Of a stretch of DNA of 64,000 bases, positions 8,089-15,289 are shown in pieces. A program made the translations under genes and the position numbers. Position 1 is the stretch's first letter. Each line of letters begins with the position of its first letter. The stretch is from JBCBSZ01 sp039185015 (GTDB lineage Bacteria > Actinomycetota > Acidimicrobiia > Acidimicrobiales > Poriferisodalaceae). The notes below the pieces were generated by a model, which did no database searches, was not told where the DNA came from, and saw only the letters and a program-made list of their open reading frames with translations. The stretch is from the NCBI GenBank assembly GCA_039185015.1, contig JBCDAU010000003.1, forward strand, positions 150,062 through 214,061, written 5' to 3'.

Positions 8089-9174
8089 TCACAGCTCGGC
8101 GATGAGCGCGCCGGCGTCGTGGTCGTCGGCGGCGAGGAAGGGGCGGGTCAGGAGCTCGGCCATCAGGTCGTCGCCCCGCTCGTTGCCCCCCTCGAGGTCG
8201 CTGACGACCACCGAGCTGAAGATCTGCTGGAGCCACGACATGCGGATGTCGCGCCACAGCTGGTCGAGCGAGTAGTCGGTGACCCCGAGCTCGACGAGCG
8301 TCGAGTGGTAGCCGGTGACGAGGTCGTCCTCGACGGAGCGGCGCACCTCGGCGGTCATCGACCCACCGAGCAGGTTGGCGACGTCCCAGGCCCCGACGTG
8401 ACGGGTGGAGAGCTGGAAGTCGACCATCGTCACGGTGTCGTCGCCGGCGGAGCCGCCGAAGAGGTAGTTCTCGGCCCGGCAATCGGTGTGAGCGAAGGTC
8501 TGGTTGCCCTGCTCGTCCCACCACTCGAGCAGACGGGAGTAGCGGGGGATGACCTCACCCGCAGCGGCGAGGGCCTTCGGTGGCACCCGGGGTCCCCACA
8601 CCTCCACGAAGCCGTCCCACCGCATCTCGGCGAGCGCCTGCGACGCGGCGTACATCGGGTTGTTCATCGGCGGGAGCCAGTCGAGGGCGTGCAACGCGGG
8701 CGACTCCCAGAAGGTCGCGTGCAGGCCGGCGGCGGTCTCCAGGATCCGCCGGGCGTCCTCGGCGTCGATCCCGGCGATCTGGTCGGGACAACGGGCGCCC
8801 GAGATGTCCTCGAGCAGGAGCACGAACGGCACCGTGCCCTCGGCCGCGCCGACGTGGTAGGGCTTCGGCACCCGGACGCGATCGAGGTCGGACGCGAGCT
8901 GGCGGTAGAAGCTGATCTCCCGGTCGTAGAAGCCCATGGCGAGGCACAGCCCCACGCTCTCCTCGGACGGCGAGGCGCCCTTCGCGATGAGCGTGGCGGG
9001 CCCGGTCTCACCCGGCTCGTAGGTGAGGGTCAGACGGACGATCTCGCCGAGGATGCCGACCCCGGTACCGAGGTCGTCGACCCGGACCTCGGCGACCCGA
9101 CCGACGCCCTCGGCGTCGACCTCGTTCAACCAGGCGGCGTCGATCTCCGACGCACGAGCGGGCACCGCGACCAT
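8089..9174 (-). CDS. aminoglycoside phosphotransferase/ecdysteroid kinase-like protein
   Basis: A 361-residue protein with the bilobal fold of the APH/choline kinase superfamily. The ATP-anchoring lysine is probably Lys65 (TLIAKG). The catalytic loop is HTDCRAEN (His229, Asp231, Asn236) and the metal-binding VDFQ motif is at 251-254. The MGFYDREISFY block is characteristic of the EcKinase-like branch common in actinobacteria, which phosphorylates small alcohols of mostly unknown identity. The ATG at 9174 has a GGGGAG ribosome site, and a TACCGT box lies 20-25 bases further up. Confidence 0.82.
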   Translation of the reverse strand: MVAVPARASEIDAAWLNEVDAEGVGRVAEVRVDDLGTGVGILGEIVRLTLTYEPGETGPATLIAKGASPSEESVGLCLAMGFYDREISFYRQLASDLDRVRVPKPYHVGAAEGTVPFVLLLEDISGARCPDQIAGIDAEDARRILETAAGLHATFWESPALHALDWLPPMNNPMYAASQALAEMRWDGFVEVWGPRVPPKALAAAGEVIPRYSRLLEWWDEQGNQTFAHTDCRAENYLFGGSAGDDTVTMVDFQLSTRHVGAWDVANLLGGSMTAEVRRSVEDDLVTGYHSTLVELGVTDYSLDQLWRDIRMSWLQQIFSSVVVSDLEGGNERGDDLMAELLTRPFLAADDHDAGALIAEL

Positions 9175-9255
9175 GGACTCCCCTTCCCCTCGGAACGGCG
9201 ACGGTAGCCAACCCGGGTCCCCGCCGAGAAGACAGCGGAGACCCGGATCGTGTGG

Positions 9256-9972
9256 CTACGCCGTGGCCCAGATCAGGACCTCGGCACCGTCGGTGCCGGC
9301 GGTGAGCCGGGGCTCGCCTGCTGCGGTGAGTCGGACGGCGTCGCCGGCGTCGAGCTCGTCGGCGCCCTCGAGCAGCGTCGAGCCACGGGCCACGAAGAGG
9401 TGCACGTGGCGGTCGTCGGGGACGGCGACCTCCTCGCCCGCGCCGAGGCGGCCACCCCAGAGCACGGCGTCACGCTGCCGGAGCCCGATCGCGGCGTCGT
9501 GGCCCTTGCCCGAGGCGATCGGCACGAGGCCGCCCCGTTCGAGCTCGCCGTTGATGTCGAGCTGCTCGTAGGACGGATCGACCGACTCGGTGTCGGGCAG
9601 CACCCACATCTGCACGAAGTGGACGTCGGTGTCGGGGCTGGCGTTCATCTCGGAGTGCCAGATCCCGGTACCCGCGCTCATCCGTTGGGCGAGGCCCGGA
9701 TAGATGATCCCCCGGTTCCTGAGCGTGTCCTTGTGCTCGAGCTCGCCGTCGAGCACCCAGGTGATGATCTCCATGTCGCGGTGGGGGTGGGTGTCGAAGC
9801 CCGTGCCGCCGCTCACGACGTCGTCGTTGCTGACGAGCAGGAGGCCGTGGTTGGTGTTCTGATGGTCGTAGTGGTGGCCGAAGCTGAACGAGTGCTTCGA
9901 GTCCAGCCAGCCGGCTCGGGTGTGGAAGCGGTCCTTCGCCCGCCGGACGTCGATGGTGGGGGTGGTGGTCAT
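9256..9972 (-). CDS. pirin family protein
   Basis: A 238-residue bicupin. The N-terminal cupin holds the metal-binding set THPHRDMEIITWVLDG and later WHSEMN, which bind Fe(II). Bacterial pirins act as quercetinases or as iron-dependent partners of metabolic enzymes; which applies here is not clear. The start ATG at 9972 faces the marR gene across an 81-base gap that holds an AT-rich repeat, so the MarR protein may control both. Confidence 0.9.
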   Translation of the reverse strand: MTTTPTIDVRRAKDRFHTRAGWLDSKHSFSFGHHYDHQNTNHGLLLVSNDDVVSGGTGFDTHPHRDMEIITWVLDGELEHKDTLRNRGIIYPGLAQRMSAGTGIWHSEMNASPDTDVHFVQMWVLPDTESVDPSYEQLDINGELERGGLVPIASGKGHDAAIGLRQRDAVLWGGRLGAGEEVAVPDDRHVHLFVARGSTLLEGADELDAGDAVRLTAAGEPRLTAGTDGAEVLIWATA

Positions 9973-10001
9973 GTCTCTTCCAACCTGGTGGGCCCTCAAT
10001 A

Positions 10002-10033
10002 TATTTCCGTTCGCAACTATTTCGATCGCACGG
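10002..10033 (+). promoter_or_regulatory. AT-rich tandem direct repeat, candidate MarR operator
   Basis: Two adjacent 16-base elements begin TATTTC and continue to TCGCA (TATTTCCGTTCGCAAC at 10002, TATTTCGATCGCACGG at 10018). They lie just upstream of the marR -10 box in the pirin-marR gap and stand out against the GC-rich background. Confidence 0.4.
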
Positions 10034-10040
10034 ATCTCTC

Positions 10041-10046
10041 TAGGCT
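10041..10046 (+). promoter_or_regulatory. TAGGCT -10 box, leaderless start of marR
   Basis: TAGGCT is seven bases before the GTG at 10054 and no ribosome site is present. Confidence 0.5.
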
Positions 10047-10053
10047 GATCAAC

Positions 10054-10509
10054 GTGCCCCGCCGACCCACCGACGCCGAGCTCGCGACCTGGGAAGCCTT
10101 CCAGCGCTACCAGCGCAGCGTCGTCGAGCGCCTCGACGCCGAGCTCCGGGCCGAGACCGACCTCACCCTCGACGAGTACGACGTGCTCCACCAGCTCCGC
10201 GTCGCCCCCGACCGACGACTCCGGATGGGTGAGCTCGCCGAACTCGTCGTCATCACCCGTTCCTCGTGCTCTCGACTGGTCGACCGACTCGCGAAGCGAG
10301 GCCTCGTGGCGCGCGAGCGCGACGAGGCCGACCGTCGGGTCGTGTGGGCGCACCTCACCGACGAGGGGAGGAAGCGGCACCGACGAGCGGCGCCCGTGCA
10401 CCTGCGCGGCATCGCCCGGTGGTTCGCCGAGCCACTCGACGCACCCGCCCTCGACGGGATCGACCGGGCGTTGAGGTGCTGGTCGGAGGAGGCGGCGCCG
10501 ATACGGTGA
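10054..10509 (+). CDS. MarR family regulator
   Basis: A 151-residue winged-helix regulator. The recognition region reads RLRMGELAELVVITRSSCSRLVDRLAKRGLV and the wing RERDEADRRVVWAHLTDEG, both standard for MarR proteins. The stop codon lies six bases before the GTG used for the next gene (and overlaps an alternative GTG at 10506), so marR, the SelW-like gene and the SDR gene probably form one operon. By family, it is likely an autorepressor responding to a phenolic or oxidant signal. Confidence 0.9.
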   Translation: MPRRPTDAELATWEAFQRYQRSVVERLDAELRAETDLTLDEYDVLHQLRVAPDRRLRMGELAELVVITRSSCSRLVDRLAKRGLVARERDEADRRVVWAHLTDEGRKRHRRAAPVHLRGIARWFAEPLDAPALDGIDRALRCWSEEAAPIR

Positions 10510-10514
10510 GCGGC

Positions 10515-10784
10515 GTGAACAAGCACCGCATCGAGCTCACCTACTGCGTTCCCTGAGACTATTCGTCCCGCGCCGTGAGCGCGGTCTCCGATCTGCTCGC
10601 CAACTACCAGCACGTCATCGAGGATCTCCGGATCGTCACCGGCGGCTCCGGGGTCTTCGACGTCACCGTGGACGGCGAGCTCATCTACTCCAAGAAGCGT
10701 GAGGGCCGGCACGCCCATCCCGGTGAGGTCCTCGAGCGCTTCACGGCGCTCGTCGGCCCTGACGTGCCTCGCTACGGCTCGTGA
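10515..10784 (+). CDS. SelW-like (Rdx family) selenoprotein with in-frame TGA at the CxxU site
   Basis: The reading frame continues through TGA 10554-10556. Read as selenocysteine, the 89-residue product has the Rdx/SelT-SelW-SelH pattern: an N-terminal beta strand RIELTYCVPU (Cys11, Sec14), then an amphipathic helix, then GGSGVFDVTVDGELIYSKK and HAHPGEVLERF. Rdx proteins are thioredoxin-like redox proteins with CxxC or CxxU at exactly this place. Without readthrough the protein would be cut just after the active-site Cys while everything downstream is still family-like. The GTG at 10515 is preferred; GTG 10506 is an alternative. It overlaps the SDR gene by four bases (GTGA). Confidence 0.85.
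10568..10584 (+). promoter_or_regulatory. candidate bacterial SECIS hairpin of the SelW-like gene
   Basis: CCGCGC pairs perfectly with GCGCGG across a CGTGA loop. Seventeen bases separate the TGA (ends 10556) from the loop (starts 10574). This fits the bacterial SECIS rule of a short stem with a G among the first two loop bases, placed just downstream of the TGA. The hairpin lies inside the coding frame. Confidence 0.8.
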
Positions 10785-11725
10785 ACGGGTTCGGGAACGG
10801 CACCACCACCGATGAGGTGTTGTCCGGCCTCGACCTGACCGGCCGTCGGTACCTCGTCACCGGCGCGAACTCGGGTCTCGGCACCGAGACCGTCCGGGCG
10901 TTGACCGCCCATGGCGCGCATGTCACCGCAGCGGTCCGCGACCCCGACGCGGCGCGCGACGTGCTCGATCCCCTGCTGGGCGACCGTCCGGAAGCGCTCG
11001 ACACGGTTCGCATCGACCTCGGCGACCTCACGAGCGTGCGAGCCGCGGCGGCGGAGCTGCTCGATCGGGGCGGCCGCTTCGACGGGGTGTGCAACAACGC
11101 CGGTCTGGCCAGCACCCCACCGGGCACGACCGTCGACGGGTTCGAGACCCAGTTCGGCACCAACCACGTGGGTCACTTCGTCTTCGTCGCCCGCCTGCTC
11201 CCGCTGCTGCTCGACGGGCCGCCCGTCCGCGTGGTCAACGTGAGCTCGGCTGCGCACCGTCTCGCCGCCGTCGACCTCGACGACCCCAACTGGGAGCGGA
11301 CGCCGTACGAGAAGTGGGCGGCCTACGGCGCCTCGAAGTCGGCCAACATCCTCCACGCCGTCGAGCTGACCCGCCGCTACGCCGACCGGGGCCTCGTCGC
11401 CAATGCTGTGCACCCCGGCGGCATCAGCACCCGGCTCGGCCGCCACCTCGTGCCCGGCGACCGGGAGGCGATCCCCGACATCATGCGGCGCACGGGCGAA
11501 GCCGCCTACAAGTCGCTCGAGGCCGGCACGGCCACGCAGGTCTGGGCGCTCACCCATCCCTCGCTCGAGGGCGTGGGCGGCCGCTACCTCCTCGACTGCT
11601 CGATCGGCGAGGAGTACGAGCACCCCGAGGCCATCGGTGGGCACGCCCCCTGGGCACTCGACGCCGACGCCGCCCGCCGACTGTGGACGATCTCCGAGGA
11701 GCTCACCGGCGAGTCGGTCTCCTGA
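10781..11725 (+). CDS. short-chain dehydrogenase/reductase (retinol dehydrogenase-like)
   Basis: A 314-residue NAD(P)-dependent SDR. The cofactor motif is TGANSGLG (residues 27-34), the NNAG motif is 105-108, and the catalytic Ser, Tyr182 and Lys186 (YGASK) are in place. The extra loop and long C-terminal tail resemble retinol dehydrogenase and protochlorophyllide reductase-like SDRs. Its GTG overlaps the stop of the SelW-like gene, so the redox selenoprotein and this reductase are cotranslated. The substrate is unknown. Confidence 0.88.
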   Translation: MNGFGNGTTTDEVLSGLDLTGRRYLVTGANSGLGTETVRALTAHGAHVTAAVRDPDAARDVLDPLLGDRPEALDTVRIDLGDLTSVRAAAAELLDRGGRFDGVCNNAGLASTPPGTTVDGFETQFGTNHVGHFVFVARLLPLLLDGPPVRVVNVSSAAHRLAAVDLDDPNWERTPYEKWAAYGASKSANILHAVELTRRYADRGLVANAVHPGGISTRLGRHLVPGDREAIPDIMRRTGEAAYKSLEAGTATQVWALTHPSLEGVGGRYLLDCSIGEEYEHPEAIGGHAPWALDADAARRLWTISEELTGESVS

Positions 11726-11742
11726 CACCCGGCTGGGGCCCC

Positions 11743-11759
11743 CGGAGCTCGGTGCTCCG
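11743..11759. terminator. short hairpin between convergent genes
   Basis: CGGAGC pairs with GCTCCG across a TCGGT loop in the 81-base gap between the convergent SDR and DUF3097 genes. It could serve as a terminator on either strand. Confidence 0.4.
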
Positions 11760-11806
11760 TCCCCCTCCCGAGGTCGTCGCCCTGCCGGGCTGCGGGCGGG
11801 CCGTGA

Positions 11807-12634
11807 TCACGGATCAGGCGGTGGGGCGACGAAGTCGATGAGCTCCTCGACCGCGCCGACCAGCCCCGGCTCCAGATCGGCGTAGCTGGTCACACGACCG
11901 AGCACCTGACGCCAGAACGCCGCCGGGGTGTCGCGGACTCCGAGGGCGGCGAGCACGCCTTCCTTCCACGGCTGCCCGGGTGGGATCACGGGCCAGGCCC
12001 GGATGCCGAGCACCGAGGGGCGCACCGCCTGCCACACGTCGACGTACGGATGGCCGGTCACCAGCACGTGCGGACCCGTCACCGCTGCGGCGATCCGTGA
12101 CTCCTTCGAGCCGTCGACGAGGTGGTCCAGCAGGATGCCCAGGCGCCGGTCGGGACCGGGGTCGATCTCGTCGACCACGGCGCGGAGGTCGTCGGCGCCG
12201 TCGAGGATGCCGACGACCACGCCGAGCTCGCGGAGGTCGTCACCCCACACCCGCTCGACCAGCTCGGCGTCGTGCACGCCCTCGACGAGCATCCGACTCC
12301 CGCGGGCGATGCGCGCGACGGTCGGTCGGACGTCGGCGATCGAGCCCGAGGCCGTCGTCCTCGTGGAAGGCGCCTCGGCCGGCCGGGGCGGCCCGAGCGA
12401 CACGACCCGGCCGTCGACCACGAAGCCGCCGGTGACGACGTGGTAGGTCCGGTTGCGCCCACTGTCGTCCCGGAGGGCGACGAGCCCGCCGCCGAAGCGG
12501 ACCACCCGGCCCTGCTCCCCCGTCCCCCGGTGCGTCACGACGAGCCCCGGCTCGGCGGGCACGGTGGGATGCTCCGGGCGGCGCGGGCGACGCCGTTGCA
12601 GATCGATCGGCTCGGCGGCGCGCCAGCGGGGCAT
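11807..12634 (-). CDS. DUF3097 family protein
   Basis: A 275-residue protein of an actinobacterial family of unknown function. Conserved blocks seen are MLVEGVHDAELVERVWGDDL, LGILLDHLVDGSKESRI and VLVTGHPYVDVWQAVRP. The pattern of acidic residues (VEG, LLDH) suggests a Toprim-like nucleic-acid-acting domain, but this is inference. The N-terminal part has a small beta-barrel-like region (GEQGRVVRFGGGLVAL). The ATG at 12634 is six bases from a TAGCGT box. Confidence 0.75.
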   Translation of the reverse strand: MPRWRAAEPIDLQRRRPRRPEHPTVPAEPGLVVTHRGTGEQGRVVRFGGGLVALRDDSGRNRTYHVVTGGFVVDGRVVSLGPPRPAEAPSTRTTASGSIADVRPTVARIARGSRMLVEGVHDAELVERVWGDDLRELGVVVGILDGADDLRAVVDEIDPGPDRRLGILLDHLVDGSKESRIAAAVTGPHVLVTGHPYVDVWQAVRPSVLGIRAWPVIPPGQPWKEGVLAALGVRDTPAAFWRQVLGRVTSYADLEPGLVGAVEELIDFVAPPPDP

Positions 12635-12640
12635 GCCGCA

Positions 12641-12646
12641 ACGCTA
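12641..12646 (-). promoter_or_regulatory. TAGCGT -10 box, leaderless start of DUF3097 gene
   Basis: On the minus strand TAGCGT is followed by six bases (TGCGGC) and the ATG at 12634, with no ribosome site. Confidence 0.5.
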
Positions 12647-12685
12647 CGAAGGCCGCCGACCACAGCCGCGGACCCGGGCGAGGGC

Positions 12686-12691
12686 TACGGT
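12686..12691 (+). promoter_or_regulatory. TACGGT -10 box, leaderless start of the PrdB/GrdB-like gene
   Basis: TACGGT is six bases before the ATG at 12698, back to back with the DUF3097 promoter box. Confidence 0.5.
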
Positions 12692-12697
12692 TCCGCC

Positions 12698-13591
12698 ATG
12701 GCCGCCGATCGGGATCCCGCCTTCACGACCTTCGTCCGGTACATGGACCGGTCCCGGGACTTCTACGCCGCCCAGGGCTACGACCGGCCGTATCGGTGGG
12801 CGCACCACGAGGACGTCCCGTTCGAACGGCCGACGGTGGAGCGGTCGGCCGCCCGTGTCGGGATCGTCACGACCACGGCGATGCACCGCGACGATGTCGA
12901 CACCGACGACCCGAGCGCTTCGGGGGGCGCGTTCGCCGCGGGGACGACGCCGGCACCGGCGCGGATGCACACCTCACATCTGGAGTGGGACCAGGAGACG
13001 ACCCACACCGACGACGTCGACACCTTCTTGCCGCTGCACCGCCTGGCCGAGCTCGCCGAGGCCGGACGGATCGGCTCGGTCGCCCCTCGCTACTACGGCG
13101 TCCCGACGCTCTACAGCCATCGACAGACCCAGCGGAACGCCGAGAAGGTCGAGGCCTGGGCCCGGGAGGACGAGGTCGACGTCGTCCTCCTCGTCCCGCT
13201 CTGACCGGTCTGTCACCAGGCCGTGAGCCTGGTCGCACGACACCTCGAGTCGGTCGGCATCCCGACGGTGATCGCTGGGAGCGCTCGCGACATCGTCGAG
13301 CACTGCGGCGTCCCGCGGTTCTGCTTCACCGACTTCCCGCTCGGCAACCCGTGCGGCAAGCCGGGGGACGCGGCGATGCAGACCGCGATCGTCGAGCAGG
13401 CCCTCGACCTGCTGTGGTCGGCCACCGCCCCCCGCACCACCGTCCAGACCCCGTTCGTCTGGGATGAGACCGGTTCGTGGCGGACCCGGTTCATGCGGGT
13501 CGACGAGGAGACGCTGCCCGGCCTCCGGCGCGCCGGCGAGGAGCGGCGGGCCAAGCAGGAGGCCAAGCGGGCGGCCCGCTCCCCGGGCTAG
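12698..13591 (+). CDS. PrdB/GrdB-like selenoprotein (glycine/betaine/D-proline reductase B family) with in-frame TGA
   Basis: The frame reads through TGA 13202-13204 to give 297 residues with Sec169. Before the TGA are family blocks RVGIVTTTAMH, LPLHRLAELAEAGRIGSVAPRYYG and DVVLLVPL. After it come UPVCHQAVSLVARHLE and IPTVIAG, then RFCFTDFPLGNPCGKPG. The UxxC arrangement (Sec169, Cys172) matches the selenoprotein B family, whose Cys versions carry CPVCHQ. It stands alone without other reductase subunits, as do many family members in aerobes, so a general reductase role is likelier than Stickland fermentation. It ends overlapping pncB by four bases. Confidence 0.85.
13215..13233 (+). promoter_or_regulatory. 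candidate bacterial SECIS hairpin of the PrdB/GrdB-like gene
   Basis: ACCAGGC pairs perfectly with GCCTGGT across a CGTGA loop. The loop starts 17 bases after the TGA, the same loop and the same distance as in the SelW-like gene. Confidence 0.82.
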
Positions 13592-15165
13592 CCGGTCGCC
13601 CCGTTGCGGGCCTTCGCGATCAGGCCCTGCTTGAGGTCCCACAGCGCCGGCGACAGCGACACGTGGTACTCGTGCGGGTTCACGAGACGACGCACACCGG
13701 GGTCGAGTCGCTCGACGTCGCTGAAGTGCCGCGACCGGAGCTCCTCGATCGGCACGGGGTCGTGGAGTCGTCGGCCCCGTTCGACGACCGGGTCGACGAG
13801 GCGCTCCACCCCGCTCAGCTCGGGCGGACGGAGCTGGCGGCTGGTCCCCACCAGGATCGGGTGCTGGAGGACGAGCGGATCGACATCGACCACCTGCTCA
13901 CCGGCGACGGTCAGCAGGTCGGCCGTCGCCCGACCCCGCTGGTCGTAGAGGCGGTACACGTCCTTGTCCCCGGGATTCTGCGTCTTCGACGGTGACTCGG
14001 AGATCTTCATCGCCGGCACCCAGGCATCGCCCTCGCGCAGCGCCATCAGCTTGTAGACGCCATCGAGGTACGGCTGCCCGTCCGAGGTCGCCATCTTCGA
14101 GCCGACGCCGAAGGCGAGCCGGTCGACGAGGTCCTTGGGGTCGACGCCGTAGCGCGGGGCCTCAGCGTCGATCTGGGCGAGGATCTGCAGCAGCGCGATC
14201 TCGTCGAGGCCACTCGACAGCACGATCGCGACGTCGGGGAAGCCGGCCTCGTCGAGCAGACGGGCGGCCTGGATCGAGAGGTAGGCGAGGTCACCCGAGT
14301 CCAGGCGAATGCCGACCGGCTCGTGGCCGGCTCGCTTCAGCTCGTCGAACACGGTGATGGCGTTCGGGACGCCGCTCTTCAGCGTGTCGATCGTGTCGAC
14401 GAGGAGGAGGCACTCGTCGGGGTACACGTCGGCGTAGGCCCGGAACGCGCCGAGCTCGCCCTCGCCGAGCGCCATGAAGGCCTGGACCATGCTGTGCGCG
14501 TGCGTGCCCATCGGATCGACGCCGGAGAGGTGCGAGGCGCCGACGTTCGACGAGCCGACCGCACCGCCGATCAGGGCGGCCCGGGCTGCGGCGTTGGCGC
14601 CCCAGCCCGGCGCCCGCCGGAGCCCGAACTCGAGCACCGGCCGACCGCGTGCCGCATCCACCACCCGACTCGCCTTGGTGGCGACGAGGGTCGCGTAGTT
14701 GAGCTGGTTGAGGAGCGCCGTCTCCACGATCTGCGCCATGGCCAGCGGTCCGGTGACCACCGTCATCGGGACGTTCGGGTGGACGACTCGCCCTTCGGCC
14801 ACGGCGTCGATCGAGAGCGATCCGAAGCCGTCCTGCTCGGCGAGCCAGTCCAGGAACGGGTCGTCGAAGCGGCGGCGGCCGGATCCGTCGACCTGGGCGC
14901 GGAGCGCGGCCAGCTCCTCGTCGCCGAGCCGGGTGTCGACCAGCCAGTCCAGGAAGGGGTCGAGCCCGGCGCTCACGCAGTAGCCGGCCTGGTGGCTCCC
15001 GTAGTGCGGCGTCCGCCTCGTGAAGTGCTCGAAGCGCGCTTCGCGCTCGTGGAGCCCGAGCCGGTGGTACAGCTGCGCCATCGTCAGCTGGTACTGGTCG
15101 GTGAAGAGCAGGCCGCGGGCGACGGCGCGGTGCTGTCGGCGGAGCTCGGTATCGGCGTGGGTCAC
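13588..15165 (-). CDS. pncB: nicotinate phosphoribosyltransferase
   Basis: A 525-residue enzyme that joins nicotinate to PRPP in NAD salvage. Landmarks are LLFTDQYQLTMAQ near the N-terminus, the HFTRRTPHYG block, EFGLRRAPG, SNVGASHLSG and HAHSMVQAF with the conserved histidines, LLLVDTIDTLKSG, IRLDSGDLAYL and the phosphate-binding FGVGSKMATS. It is longer than typical family members, mostly at the C-terminus, which resembles the long actinobacterial form. The GTG at 15165 is the first plausible start before the conserved N-terminus. Confidence 0.92.
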   Translation of the reverse strand: MTHADTELRRQHRAVARGLLFTDQYQLTMAQLYHRLGLHEREARFEHFTRRTPHYGSHQAGYCVSAGLDPFLDWLVDTRLGDEELAALRAQVDGSGRRRFDDPFLDWLAEQDGFGSLSIDAVAEGRVVHPNVPMTVVTGPLAMAQIVETALLNQLNYATLVATKASRVVDAARGRPVLEFGLRRAPGWGANAAARAALIGGAVGSSNVGASHLSGVDPMGTHAHSMVQAFMALGEGELGAFRAYADVYPDECLLLVDTIDTLKSGVPNAITVFDELKRAGHEPVGIRLDSGDLAYLSIQAARLLDEAGFPDVAIVLSSGLDEIALLQILAQIDAEAPRYGVDPKDLVDRLAFGVGSKMATSDGQPYLDGVYKLMALREGDAWVPAMKISESPSKTQNPGDKDVYRLYDQRGRATADLLTVAGEQVVDVDPLVLQHPILVGTSRQLRPPELSGVERLVDPVVERGRRLHDPVPIEELRSRHFSDVERLDPGVRRLVNPHEYHVSLSPALWDLKQGLIAKARNGATG

Positions 15166-15289
15166 GGCGCAGAGCTTCGCCCATCGCCGCGCCGACGGCG
15201 AGTGACCTCGCCCCGTCCACGGGTTCCCCCGTGTCACACTTCCCCGGCCCGCTCGCCCACGACCCTGACCGCTCGGAGCAGTCACGTCC

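Noticed and set aside
10554..10556. TGA in the SelW-like gene as a pseudogene or sequencing error
   Set aside because: The stop lies exactly at the CxxU site, the frame is intact on both sides, and a SECIS-like hairpin with the same design occurs in the second gene.
13202..13204. Two separate genes at 12698-13204 and 13223-13591
   Set aside because: Both halves belong to one protein family, are in the same frame across the TGA, and the TGA replaces the family's Cys/Sec residue.
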